A DNA stretch of 64,000 nucleotides from Paludisphaera mucosa (GTDB lineage: Bacteria > Planctomycetota > Planctomycetia > Isosphaerales > Isosphaeraceae): contig NZ_JARRAG010000002.1 of NCBI RefSeq assembly GCF_029589435.1, positions 3,100,001 to 3,164,000 on the forward strand, read 5' to 3'. The notes below the pieces were generated by a model. That model saw nothing but the letters and a program-made list of their open reading frames with translations. It was not told the origin of the DNA and ran no database searches. Shown here piece after piece: positions 37,011 through 44,922 of this stretch; the stretch's first letter is position 1; each line of letters begins with the position of its first letter. The translations under genes were made by a program, and so were the position numbers.

Positions 37011-38058
37011 CCCCCCGCTCCCCCCCTCGCAGCAGCTCGATCAGGGCGCGGGCGCAGCCGGCCTCGGAGCCGCCCGGGCCCCAGAGGTCGCCGAGGGCCT
37101 GGACCACGCCCCGGGGGCCGACCACCGCCTCGGCGACGCGCCGCGCCAGGAACTCCCCCGAGCCGGAGACGATCGCCGTCGCGGGCTCGCCGATCGTCGT
37201 CGCGCAGGCCCGACGCGCGGCATCGACGAGCCGATCGAGCAGGACGCCGTCCGCGGCCTTCGCCAGTTGCGCCACGTCGTCGGCTGAGCACGACTCCCGA
37301 TCGGTGCAGACCATCCGCGCCAGGCGTTCGATCGACCGGTCCCGGGTCGCGGGGCGGCCGTCGGCGGTGGACGAGTCGTCGGGATCGGCCTCGAGGTCGC
37401 CGATCGTCAGGTAGACGTCGCGCGTGGTCGCGAAGAACTCGGCCGCGAGACCCGTCGGCCTTCCCTGGAAGAGCAGCTCGACCGCCAGGGCGCAGACCGG
37501 CGTCCGCAGCACTCCGGCGTAGACCAGCTCGCCGTTCTGAAGCCGCTCGACGTCCGTCCTCCCCCGAGCCGCGACCCGGCCGCCCACAAGGGGGATGAGG
37601 TCGGTCGTCGTCGAGCCGACGTCGATCAGGATCGCCCGGGCCTCGCCCACGGCCCGCGCGGCGACCGTTCCCAGCGCCAGCCAGTTCGAGGCGGCGGCGA
37701 GCAGCGGCCGACTTCGGATCGACGCCTCGTCATGGAAGCGGCCGTCGGTCCCCCAGAATCGAGGCGGTCGATCCGGCAGCCCCTCGCGCAGGGCGTCGAC
37801 GATGCGCAGGACCCCCTCGCGCTTGGTTTCGAAGCAGTCGCAAAGCTCGGCCGTCATCGTCGCCGCGACACGCTCGAAGGTCGGGAAGGCTGCGGCCAGT
37901 TCGGCGATCGCCCGCCCCAGGCCCGCGGGATCCTTCCAGACCGCGAAGGGGGACGAACGGACGACGCCCGACGAATGCGCGGCCTTGAGGTTCGCGCCCC
38001 CGACGTCGATCGCCAACCAGGACGTCGCCGATGCGAGCGGCCCCCGATCATCCTTCAT
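36994..38058 (-). CDS. H4MPT-linked C1 pathway protein (MfnF-like, actin fold)
   Basis: 354 aa of the hydantoinase/oxoprolinase-related group seen only beside tetrahydromethanopterin genes. It has an AIDVGGANLKAAH phosphate-binding loop near the N-terminus and a second ILIDVGSTTTDLIPL loop in the middle, both typical of the actin-like ATPase fold. In methanogens the related MfnF couples the aminomethylfuran diphosphate to gamma-glutamyl-tyramine. I assign the analogous step here by homology from memory and by context, not by proof. Its start overlaps the ATP-grasp stop by ATGA. Confidence 0.8.
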   Translation of the reverse strand: MKDDRGPLASATSWLAIDVGGANLKAAHSSGVVRSSPFAVWKDPAGLGRAIAELAAAFPTFERVAATMTAELCDCFETKREGVLRIVDALREGLPDRPPRFWGTDGRFHDEASIRSRPLLAAASNWLALGTVAARAVGEARAILIDVGSTTTDLIPLVGGRVAARGRTDVERLQNGELVYAGVLRTPVCALAVELLFQGRPTGLAAEFFATTRDVYLTIGDLEADPDDSSTADGRPATRDRSIERLARMVCTDRESCSADDVAQLAKAADGVLLDRLVDAARRACATTIGEPATAIVSGSGEFLARRVAEAVVGPRGVVQALGDLWGPGGSEAGCARALIELLRGGERGDVLES

Positions 38059-39089
38059 GATTCTCGGCTCCCGATCCGCCCGCAGGCCTCGAAGCGCACC
38101 GGCGCGGCGGCGGCGACGGCCCGCTCGACCCGATCCATCGCTCGGTACCAACGCGACGGGTCGTCGAACGCCGCCAGCCAGGCGTCGGCCAGGAGGCCCG
38201 GGGTTGAGATCCGTCCCAGGCCCACGCAAGACGTCGTCGGCCTCGGGTTGATCTCCAGCACGACGATCCGCCCGCGTTCGGCGTCACGGATGAGATCGAC
38301 GCCCACGAACCCCGCCAGGCCCGGGACCGATTCGACCGCGCGGGCCGCGAGCGAAGCCGCCTCGGGACAATCCACCGGCAAGACCCCGCCGCGATAGGCG
38401 AAACGCCCCTCCGCAAGCTCCATCTCCTGCTCGCCGACGGCGATGAATCGGACCCTTCCGCCGGGGGCGACGAGGAAGCTGACGCTCATGGCCTGGCCGG
38501 GTGCGTATTCCTGGAGAAGCCGGCGCTCGTGCGATCTTCGCTCGTCCGGCCTCTCGATCAGGAAGGTGTCGAGCGATCCAGCCCCGTCGACGGGTTTCAG
38601 GACGGCCGGGTACTGCCAATCGGACGGGTGCGCCTCGCCCGCATCGAGGACCCGAGACCGCGGCGTCGGGACGCCGTACTGCGCGAGATGTTCACCAAGA
38701 GCCGCCTTGTCGGCCGTCAGGGCGACCGCGGACGGCGACGAGCCCAACATGCGGCAGCCTGCAGCGCTGAGCCGCCATGTCAGCTCCTCCAGGACGCCGC
38801 TCGACTCGGGGGCGATGAGCAACGTAGAATCGGCCCGGCGGGCGAGGGCTTCGAGCCGTTCGACCGAGTCGACGACCACGGTCTCCCACGGACCTTCCTC
38901 GGGCGGCAGCCGCGGATCGAGTGCGACGACCACGCGCGTCGGCCGTCCGGCCGCCGCGAATTCGGCGGCCAACGATTGGCGCATCGCGCCCCCCTCGGCC
39001 TCCCACGACGGGGGCAGGGGCTCGCCGGCCATCCCGCCGCCGGTCACATGCTCAAAGATCAAGATCGTCGAGGGACGGGGCGGCGTCAT
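38055..39089 (-). CDS. ATP-grasp ligase, MfnD-like (tyramine-glutamate ligase type)
   Basis: 344 aa with an ATP-grasp architecture: STILIFEHVTGGG at the start, VLKPVDGAGSLDT as the ATP lysine loop and VDLIRDAERGRIVVLEINPRPTTS as the metal-binding end. The opening and the family's appearance next to H4MPT genes match the tyramine-glutamate ligase (MfnD) group of methanofuran synthesis. The start ATG is at 39087-39089, so it overlaps, on the other strand, the start of the HisA-like gene at 39088. The stop overlaps the next gene (ATGA). Confidence 0.78.
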   Translation of the reverse strand: MTPPRPSTILIFEHVTGGGMAGEPLPPSWEAEGGAMRQSLAAEFAAAGRPTRVVVALDPRLPPEEGPWETVVVDSVERLEALARRADSTLLIAPESSGVLEELTWRLSAAGCRMLGSSPSAVALTADKAALGEHLAQYGVPTPRSRVLDAGEAHPSDWQYPAVLKPVDGAGSLDTFLIERPDERRSHERRLLQEYAPGQAMSVSFLVAPGGRVRFIAVGEQEMELAEGRFAYRGGVLPVDCPEAASLAARAVESVPGLAGFVGVDLIRDAERGRIVVLEINPRPTTSCVGLGRISTPGLLADAWLAAFDDPSRWYRAMDRVERAVAAAAPVRFEACGRIGSRES

Positions 39090-39843
39090 GGGGTCGAAGT
39101 TCCAGCTCATTCCCGTGCTCGACGTCCTCGAAGGGAGGGCCGTCCATGCGATCGGCGGCGATCGGGCCCGGTACCGACCTTTGCGAAGCATCTTACACGC
39201 CGGCCACGGCCCTCGGGAACTGGCCCGGGCCTTCCGCGACGTCTTGGGCTTCGCCACCGTCTATCTCGCCGACCTCGACGCCATCACCCAGCGACGAGGC
39301 GAGCCCTCGCTCTACCGCGACCTCGTCGACCTCGGCCTCGATATCTGGGTCGATGCGGGGATCGAGGATCGCGACGACCTCGCCCCCCTGCTCGACGTCG
39401 AGCGGCTCCAGGTCATCGCGGGCCTGGAATCCCTGCGCGGGCCCGACGCCCTCGCCGACGTCCTCGATCGGGCCGGGCCCGATCGCTTGATCGTGAGCCT
39501 CGACCTCCGCGACGGCCGACCGATCACCGCCGCGCCCGATGCGTGGCCCGAACGCGCCGCCCTCGCCCTGGCCCACCGGATCCTCGACATGGGCGTCCGT
39601 CGCCTGATCCTGCTGGACCTCGCGCACGTCGGCCGGGGGGCGGGGCCAGGGACGGATCACCTGCTCGGGCCCCTGCTCCAGGCCCATCCCAGAGTCGAGT
39701 TCACGGTCGGCGGCGGCATCTCGGGCGTCGACGAAGCTGCGGCCTGGCGCGATCGCGGGGCGGCGGCCGTCCTGGTCGGCTCCGCGCTGCACGACGGCCG
39801 CATCGATCGGAATGCCCTGATCGCGATGGACGGCGGCCTATAA
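39088..39843 (+). CDS. HisA-like TIM-barrel protein of the C1 cluster
   Basis: 251 aa resembling HisA (phosphoribosyl isomerase). Both HisA catalytic aspartates are kept: D12 in LIPVLDVLEG and D139 in LIVSLDLRDG. The C-terminal phosphate loops are VGGGIS and VLVGSALHDG. HisA itself belongs in histidine operons; proteins like this one recur in H4MPT clusters of bacteria and archaea, and their substrate is unknown. The gene lies opposite to the operon. Its ATG overlaps the ATP-grasp start (CATG) and its stop TAA abuts the pterin gene's stop. It must use a promoter inside the ATP-grasp gene. Confidence 0.85.
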   Translation: MGSKFQLIPVLDVLEGRAVHAIGGDRARYRPLRSILHAGHGPRELARAFRDVLGFATVYLADLDAITQRRGEPSLYRDLVDLGLDIWVDAGIEDRDDLAPLLDVERLQVIAGLESLRGPDALADVLDRAGPDRLIVSLDLRDGRPITAAPDAWPERAALALAHRILDMGVRRLILLDLAHVGRGAGPGTDHLLGPLLQAHPRVEFTVGGGISGVDEAAAWRDRGAAAVLVGSALHDGRIDRNALIAMDGGL

Positions 39844-40329
39844 GATCAGCTCGACCTCGGCCGACTGGCCGAAGCATTCCTCGACCTCGACGCGGATGGC
39901 CCGGGGGGCGGACCAGCCGCGTTCCTTCATGGCGTCGAGCAGGCGTTCGGCGATGTATCGCGCCAGCAGTTCGGACGTCGTGTTGGCGATCGGCAGGACG
40001 ACGCATTCGTCGCTGGGGAAGCTCCAGAAACGATCGCCGTAGCGCGCCACGAGGTTCGGACCTTCGGCCGCGACGCGGATGAGCGGGCTCTCGGCGGGGA
40101 GCAGCATGCGGTGGTCGAGTTCGTCGGTGATGGCGCGGGTCATGTCGCGGAGCGCGATGAAGTCGACCACGTAGGAGTTGGCGTCCAGATCGCCGTCGAC
40201 TTCCACGGCGGCCCGGTAGTTGTGGCCGTGGATCCTCTCGCAGTGGTCGCCGTCGAACGTGATGAAATGCCCCGACGAGAAGACCAGGTAATCCTTGGTG
40301 ACGCGAACCTTGAAGCGCGTGGCGGGCAC
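39838..40329 (-). CDS. 6-pyruvoyl-tetrahydropterin synthase/QueD-type protein
   Basis: 163 aa from a GTG at 40327-40329 with GAGGGATC upstream; the open frame runs to 40503 but overlaps the CitG-like gene. The T-fold zinc ligands are H21 in SSGHF, H34 and H36 in IHGHNY, and the catalytic Cys30 precedes them. Further landmarks are LDHRMLLP and, at the end, VEVEECFGQSAE. The enzyme converts dihydroneopterin triphosphate to a pterin intermediate; in this cluster, a step toward tetrahydromethanopterin is plausible. Ends tail-to-tail with the HisA-like gene with 6 nt overlap. Confidence 0.83.
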   Translation of the reverse strand: MPATRFKVRVTKDYLVFSSGHFITFDGDHCERIHGHNYRAAVEVDGDLDANSYVVDFIALRDMTRAITDELDHRMLLPAESPLIRVAAEGPNLVARYGDRFWSFPSDECVVLPIANTTSELLARYIAERLLDAMKERGWSAPRAIRVEVEECFGQSAEVELIL

Positions 40330-40355
40330 GGGCGTGATCCCTCGATGGGCGGAGG

Positions 40356-41240
40356 TCAGAACCAGGACTCGCCGGACCACGACGCCGGGCCGGCTGCGCG
40401 AGGCAAGGTGATTGTCCCCGCACGCAAGGCGGCGAACAAGACCGCCGCCGTGAGGTCCGCCGTCGTGCCGGGGTTGCGGCGGTGGCCGTCGCCCCGTAGC
40501 CACGCATCAAGGTCTCGAAGCGCTTTCGTCCCCCCTTCCGCATCGGGCCAACCGGCGTCGAGCACCTCGCGGGCTCGTCGCGACGCCTCGCGGGACGTCG
40601 CATCGCCCAACTTCCTGGCGATCAAGGAGTCGGGATGGGCCCCGAGCAGCTCCAGGAACGCGCCGACGATGGCCGTCTCCATGTTTCGGCCCGCTCCCAG
40701 GTGACGCTCGAGGGCGGGCAAACCTTCGCGGAGAACCTGTTCGAACCCGTTTGCATACTGGCGGCCGATCAGGTCGCGATCGGCGGCGAGTCGCATGGCG
40801 TCGCGGAGAATGATGGTCGGCTCGTCGGCGACGTCCTGCTCGTCGGCCTGGCCGAGTCCGCCGGGGTTCGCCAGCCGGATGGCCCGGTAGACGAGGCGGG
40901 CGTCGTGGATCGTCGTGGCTGCGAGAACGCGAGGGAGGCCATCGGGGAGGCTCTCCGAAAGCGGGACGGCGGCCATCGGGGCCAGCAGCAGGATGATCCC
41001 GAGGTTGGCGTTCGTGGCGACGAGGCGTCGGGTCGCCTCGACGGCCCCGAGCACGGCGACGCCCACGCCATCGGCCTCGGCCCGATCGAGAGGGTCGGCC
41101 ACGGCCGCGGCGGCGAGCACGAAATCGAGGTAGTCGAGGTCGCGGAAGTCGGCGAAGCGGTGGACGTTCCCCGGCTTCCGCGCCGAGGCTTCGAGCAGGC
41201 ACGCGACCTGGGCCAGCTTGCCGGCCGAGAGCTCGTTCAT
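40356..41240 (-). CDS. CitG-like triphosphoribosyl-dephospho-CoA synthase family protein
   Basis: 294 aa with family signatures: ACLLEASARKPGNVHR at the start, NANLGIILLLAPM in the middle, and the TKALRDLDAWLRGDGHRRNPGTTADLTAA end. CitG and MdcB join ATP ribose to dephospho-CoA. No citrate lyase or malonate decarboxylase is in view. Members of this family accompany H4MPT genes in other bacteria, so a phosphoribosyl transfer in H4MPT or methylofuran assembly is the best guess, unproven. The start overlaps the MptN-like stop by ATGA. Confidence 0.82.
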   Translation of the reverse strand: MNELSAGKLAQVACLLEASARKPGNVHRFADFRDLDYLDFVLAAAAVADPLDRAEADGVGVAVLGAVEATRRLVATNANLGIILLLAPMAAVPLSESLPDGLPRVLAATTIHDARLVYRAIRLANPGGLGQADEQDVADEPTIILRDAMRLAADRDLIGRQYANGFEQVLREGLPALERHLGAGRNMETAIVGAFLELLGAHPDSLIARKLGDATSREASRRAREVLDAGWPDAEGGTKALRDLDAWLRGDGHRRNPGTTADLTAAVLFAALRAGTITLPRAAGPASWSGESWF

Positions 41241-42124
41241 CGGGCGGCCTCGCGCAGGGCGTCGAGGAGCGCCGCGGCCACGTCGACCCCCGTCGCGGCC
41301 GAGAGGGCCCGCCAACCCGGCACGGCGTTGACCTCGATCAGGACGCGCGTCCCGGCGTCCAGGTCCTCGATCAGGTCGACGCCGGCGAACACGGCCCCGA
41401 CGGCCTCGGTCGCCGCGACGGCCAGCCGCGCGGCCTCGGCGTCGGGCGTCCAGGCCTCCGCCCGGCCGCCGATCGCGACGTTGGTCCGCCATTCCCCGTC
41501 GCGGGCCGTCCGTCGGATCGCGCCCAGGACGCGGCCCCCCAGCACGAACAGCCGCAGGTCGTGACCCGGGTGGCGGATCCAACGCTGAAGATAGATGACC
41601 GAGCCCGTGCGTTCGAGCGCGTGGAAGCATCGCCAGGCGAGCTCGCGATGGCCCACGCGCATCAGCCCGCGGCCTTCCGACCCGAAGAGCGGCTTGACCA
41701 CCACGTCGCCCCCGAGGGCGTCGAACGCCTCCAACGCCGAGGTTGCCGTCTGACCGGTCCACGTCGCGGGGACCGGCAACCCGCGACGCTCCAGCAGGCT
41801 GAGCGTCAGGTACTTGTCCACCGCCGCCTCGACCGACCGCGGCGGGTTCCAAACGGGCACGCCGACGGCCGTCAGCCGGTGCAGCGCGTCCATCCGGAAG
41901 ACCACTTGCTCCAGGCTCCCCGGCGGCATCATCCGCACGAGGACCCCGTCGACCCCGTCGAGCCCGACGTCGCACGCCGACACCCGCCCCGGCCCGATCC
42001 CCACCGACGCTTCGACGTCGCCGAACGCCAGGACGTGGAGCGAAACGTCGACCGCAGCCGCCGCGCGCAGCAGGTCGGCGACGTGCCATCCGGTGCCCGA
42101 AACCAAAGCGGCGAAGTTGGGCAT
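41237..42124 (-). CDS. RimK-type ATP-grasp ligase, MptN-like
   Basis: 295 aa, ATP-grasp of the RimK/LysX/MptN group. Landmarks are VDKYLTLSLLERRGLPVPATW, VVKPLFGSEGRGLMRV and GVDLIEDLDAGTRVLIEVNAVPGW. Relatives add glutamate to cofactors: MptN makes tetrahydrosarcinapterin and F420 ligases act similarly. Here it follows mch with 10 nt spacing and is coupled to the CitG-like gene, so a glutamyl tail on the pterin or furan cofactor is likely. Lysine biosynthesis (LysX) is the alternative. Confidence 0.82.
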   Translation of the reverse strand: MPNFAALVSGTGWHVADLLRAAAAVDVSLHVLAFGDVEASVGIGPGRVSACDVGLDGVDGVLVRMMPPGSLEQVVFRMDALHRLTAVGVPVWNPPRSVEAAVDKYLTLSLLERRGLPVPATWTGQTATSALEAFDALGGDVVVKPLFGSEGRGLMRVGHRELAWRCFHALERTGSVIYLQRWIRHPGHDLRLFVLGGRVLGAIRRTARDGEWRTNVAIGGRAEAWTPDAEAARLAVAATEAVGAVFAGVDLIEDLDAGTRVLIEVNAVPGWRALSAATGVDVAAALLDALREAAR

Positions 42125-42134
42125 GGCGTGGCGA

Positions 42135-43091
42135 TCAGCCCCAGAACGACTTCGCCACGATCTCGGGCCGGGGGCCGCCGAAGACGTGGGTCTTGCCGGT
42201 GTCGAGGTTCTGGAAGACGACCTCGGCCGGGCTGAAGAGGTGGGGGTCGACGGCGTAGAAGTCGTTGTTGTAGCGGGCGAAGATCGCCGCGAAGGGCTCG
42301 CCGAAGTCGTGCGAAGCTGAGGACGGGACGCGGGGGCCGATTTCCTGGAGGGACTCGTCGTCGCCCGTGACGTGCAGGATGACGCGGGCTCCGTAGAGGA
42401 TCGCGTCGTTGGTGCGGCCGATGGCGGCGAGGTCGTCGCGGGCCACGGGCGGCAGCGGGGCGGTCCCCTGGGCGGAGACGATCCGGCAGAGGTCGAATTT
42501 CAGTTCTGTCAACTTATGAAGCGCCGTCTCGACGGAACGGGCCGTGATCTGCACGCCGCCGGCCAGGCTCGCCGTGGGCGCGGCGAGGAGCGTGACGCCC
42601 CAGGGCTCGACGCCGCACTCCTCGGCCACCCTGGCCACGATCTCGGGCGGCGGGGCCTTGCGAGTCTCGAGCACGCCGACGACCGATTCCGAGTCCTCGT
42701 GGAAGCCGATCGTCTCCAGGACGGCCTCCTTGCCGCGCACCGCGCGCATCGGGCCGGAACCCATTGCGAAGAACTTACCCTCGGACAGGGCCCAGCCCGC
42801 GTACTGGCTGGCGAGGCAGGCCTGGACGGGATGGTCGGTCCAGACCTGGACCAGCGGCGCGGCGCGACCGCCGATATCGCCCAGCGGGATCGAGACGTCC
42901 GCCAGACCGCCCAGGCAGATTCGCGCCAGGTCGACGCCCGCCCGGAGGCCGCCCCGGACCTTGATCCCGCAGTCGAGGAATCGGCCGCCGCCGTCGATCT
43001 CGCGGGAGGCGATCCGCAGCGTGGCGGCGGCGGCCGACATCGCCTCGACGATCTGGGAGGCACGGGCGTTGAGGTCGAGGGTCGTGGCCAT
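42135..43091 (-). CDS. mch: methenyltetrahydromethanopterin cyclohydrolase
   Basis: 318 aa. Mch converts methenyl-H4MPT and water to formyl-H4MPT, reversibly. Recognised by family segments such as GIKVRGGLRAGVDLARICLGGLADV, AGWALSEGKFFAMGSGPMRA and NNDFYAVDPHLFSPAEV, and by its place in an fhc operon. Length is normal (about 320 aa). Cytoplasmic. Starts 11 nt after fhcC. Confidence 0.93.
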   Translation of the reverse strand: MATTLDLNARASQIVEAMSAAAATLRIASREIDGGGRFLDCGIKVRGGLRAGVDLARICLGGLADVSIPLGDIGGRAAPLVQVWTDHPVQACLASQYAGWALSEGKFFAMGSGPMRAVRGKEAVLETIGFHEDSESVVGVLETRKAPPPEIVARVAEECGVEPWGVTLLAAPTASLAGGVQITARSVETALHKLTELKFDLCRIVSAQGTAPLPPVARDDLAAIGRTNDAILYGARVILHVTGDDESLQEIGPRVPSSASHDFGEPFAAIFARYNNDFYAVDPHLFSPAEVVFQNLDTGKTHVFGGPRPEIVAKSFWG

Positions 43092-43102
43092 GGCGGGAAG
43101 CC

Positions 43103-43960
43103 TCAGGAGGGCGAGACGACTTTCAGGGCAGGCCGCGGCGCCGGGGCCAGGATCTCGCCCCGGCCGCCGTTCGCCAGGTCGCCATTGTAGCGGTCGAGGA
43201 CCGCCGAGGACACCGCCGAGGGGAGGTCGAAGCCGCGTTCCGCCAGGTGCGCCTGGTAGAGGGTCAAATATGCGAACGCGAAGCCGCCGGCGTGGGCGAA
43301 GGTGGCCGGGAAGGCCTCGGAGGGGTCGACGGCGAGGCCCAGGAGGATCAGAGTCCCCCGCTTCATCCCCACGCCCGGCGTCGCGCCGACGGGGCCGCAG
43401 GCGAAGATCGTCCCGGCGACCATGCCTCGCCCGAGGCACGCCCCCACGGAGCCGCGGACGGCGATGAGTCCTCGACGCATCTGCAGGCCGACGTCGTTCC
43501 CGGCGGCCCCTTCGACAAGGATCAGGCCCTCGCGCATCCCGAAGAGGCTGCCAGGATAGGCCGCGCCCAGGCCGTCGCCGGCATCGCCCCGGATCCGCAG
43601 CAGGCCCCCACGCATCTCGGCGCCGGCCCAGTCGCGGCACGAGCCGTCCAGCTCGGCCGTCCCGCCCGACATCTCGGCGGCGAAACGGAACCCCGCGTCG
43701 CCGTGGACCCGCAACGTCCCGGTCGACATCCCCCTGCCGATCGCCGAGACGCATCGAAGGTCGCCCTCGAGGACGAGCCTCTCGTCATCAGCCTCGCCCT
43801 CGACGTCGAACAAGTCGCCCAGCTCGGCCGTCGCGTTGCCGACGCGCAGGGGCGTGCGGGCGGCGTCCGTCGACGTCCGCCCGCGAAAGGTCTCGGGCTT
43901 CAGCGGCGAGCCGTCGACCGGAAGCTCGGTCGTCGACCGCCAACGCAGAGTCATCGCCAT
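43103..43960 (-). CDS. fhcC: formyltransferase/hydrolase complex subunit C (FhcC)
   Basis: 285 aa. It is the formylmethanofuran dehydrogenase subunit C homologue, a right-handed beta-helix scaffold with G-x-x-G-x-x-x-G repeats (GTLRVHGDAGFRFAAEMSGG, GGLLRIRGDAGDGLGAAYPG). In the bacterial Fhc complex it holds subunits A, B and D. Start chosen at the ATG at 43958-43960, preceded by GGGGAAGGG; a GTG at 43987 is an alternative nine codons earlier. Confidence 0.92.
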   Translation of the reverse strand: MAMTLRWRSTTELPVDGSPLKPETFRGRTSTDAARTPLRVGNATAELGDLFDVEGEADDERLVLEGDLRCVSAIGRGMSTGTLRVHGDAGFRFAAEMSGGTAELDGSCRDWAGAEMRGGLLRIRGDAGDGLGAAYPGSLFGMREGLILVEGAAGNDVGLQMRRGLIAVRGSVGACLGRGMVAGTIFACGPVGATPGVGMKRGTLILLGLAVDPSEAFPATFAHAGGFAFAYLTLYQAHLAERGFDLPSAVSSAVLDRYNGDLANGGRGEILAPAPRPALKVVSPS

Positions 43961-43990
43961 GTCATCCCTTCCCCGACCAACGGCCACCGC

Positions 43991-44887
43991 TCATTGTTTG
44001 AGGACGTCGTGCAGGCGGATGTGATGGGGCCCGAGCTTGCCGCCGTAGTTGCCCGACGTGACAGCGACGACTCCACGGGACGCCTGCGCCCCGGCGCGGA
44101 CGCCCGCGGCCGTCGCGCGCTCGACGGCCTCCAGCGTCAGGCCGTCGACCACGATCTCGTACGCGCAGCGGACGTCCGCCGGCAGATCGGTCGAGACCAG
44201 GCCGCGGAGGCCCGGCGAGTAGGCCTCGTTCGAACTCGCGCGAAGCCCCTTGTACTTGCTCCCCACCTTCGAGCCCGAGCGGGCGATCCCCCCCGGGAAG
44301 GGCAGGATCACGCCCTCGACGCTCCGCATCACGGCGACGGCCTCCTCGGCGGCGGCGAGCACGCCCGCCGGGTCGGTCCCCAGGAAGATGACGTTGCCCC
44401 CGGCCACCCCCTTGGTCGTGCCGAAGACCTCCTCGCAGACGAACTCGCCGTCCATCACGGGGATCCGCCAGTACCGCCGGCCCGCCAGCCGCTTGGAGAT
44501 CTGCCAGCCGTCGCCGAAGTACCGGAGGCGGCCGCCGACGACGATCGACTTCTCGCCGACGGGCAGGCCGTTGTAGCAGGCCGTGGTCGGGCAGGTCATC
44601 ACGCACTGGCCCACCCGGTTCACCAGGGCCTTCTCGAGCGCCTCGCGGCTGAACGCGAAGATCAAGAGGCTGACGCCGGGCCGGCCGTCGGGCGTCTCGC
44701 GGGGGGACAGCCGGCGCTCGACGGCGACCTCGGCGTCGCAGCCGATGACGCTCGTCGCGTATCCCGAGACCGTCCGCCCGGCGATCTCGGCCCATCGCGT
44801 CGTGTCGGCCGTCACGATCGCCCGCGCGGCGGTCATGGGGAAGGCTTCCGCGAAGGTATCCACGATCAAGACCCCGTCGAGCAACAT
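43991..44887 (-). CDS. fhcD: formylmethanofuran:H4MPT formyltransferase (FhcD/Ftr)
   Basis: 298 aa, normal for Ftr. It moves the formyl group between formyl-H4MPT and the furan cofactor. Recognised by DGVLIVDTFAEAFPMTAARAIVTADT, VMTCPTTACYNGLP and the GGIARSGSKVGSKYKGLRASSNEAY loop. In bacteria it is the D subunit of the Fhc complex, where the furan cofactor is bound. Lies between fhcA (35 nt) and fhcC. Confidence 0.95.
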   Translation of the reverse strand: MLLDGVLIVDTFAEAFPMTAARAIVTADTTRWAEIAGRTVSGYATSVIGCDAEVAVERRLSPRETPDGRPGVSLLIFAFSREALEKALVNRVGQCVMTCPTTACYNGLPVGEKSIVVGGRLRYFGDGWQISKRLAGRRYWRIPVMDGEFVCEEVFGTTKGVAGGNVIFLGTDPAGVLAAAEEAVAVMRSVEGVILPFPGGIARSGSKVGSKYKGLRASSNEAYSPGLRGLVSTDLPADVRCAYEIVVDGLTLEAVERATAAGVRAGAQASRGVVAVTSGNYGGKLGPHHIRLHDVLKQ

Positions 44888-44922
44888 CGTCGCGTTCCCG
44901 CTTGTCTCGGATCGAGGCGTGA

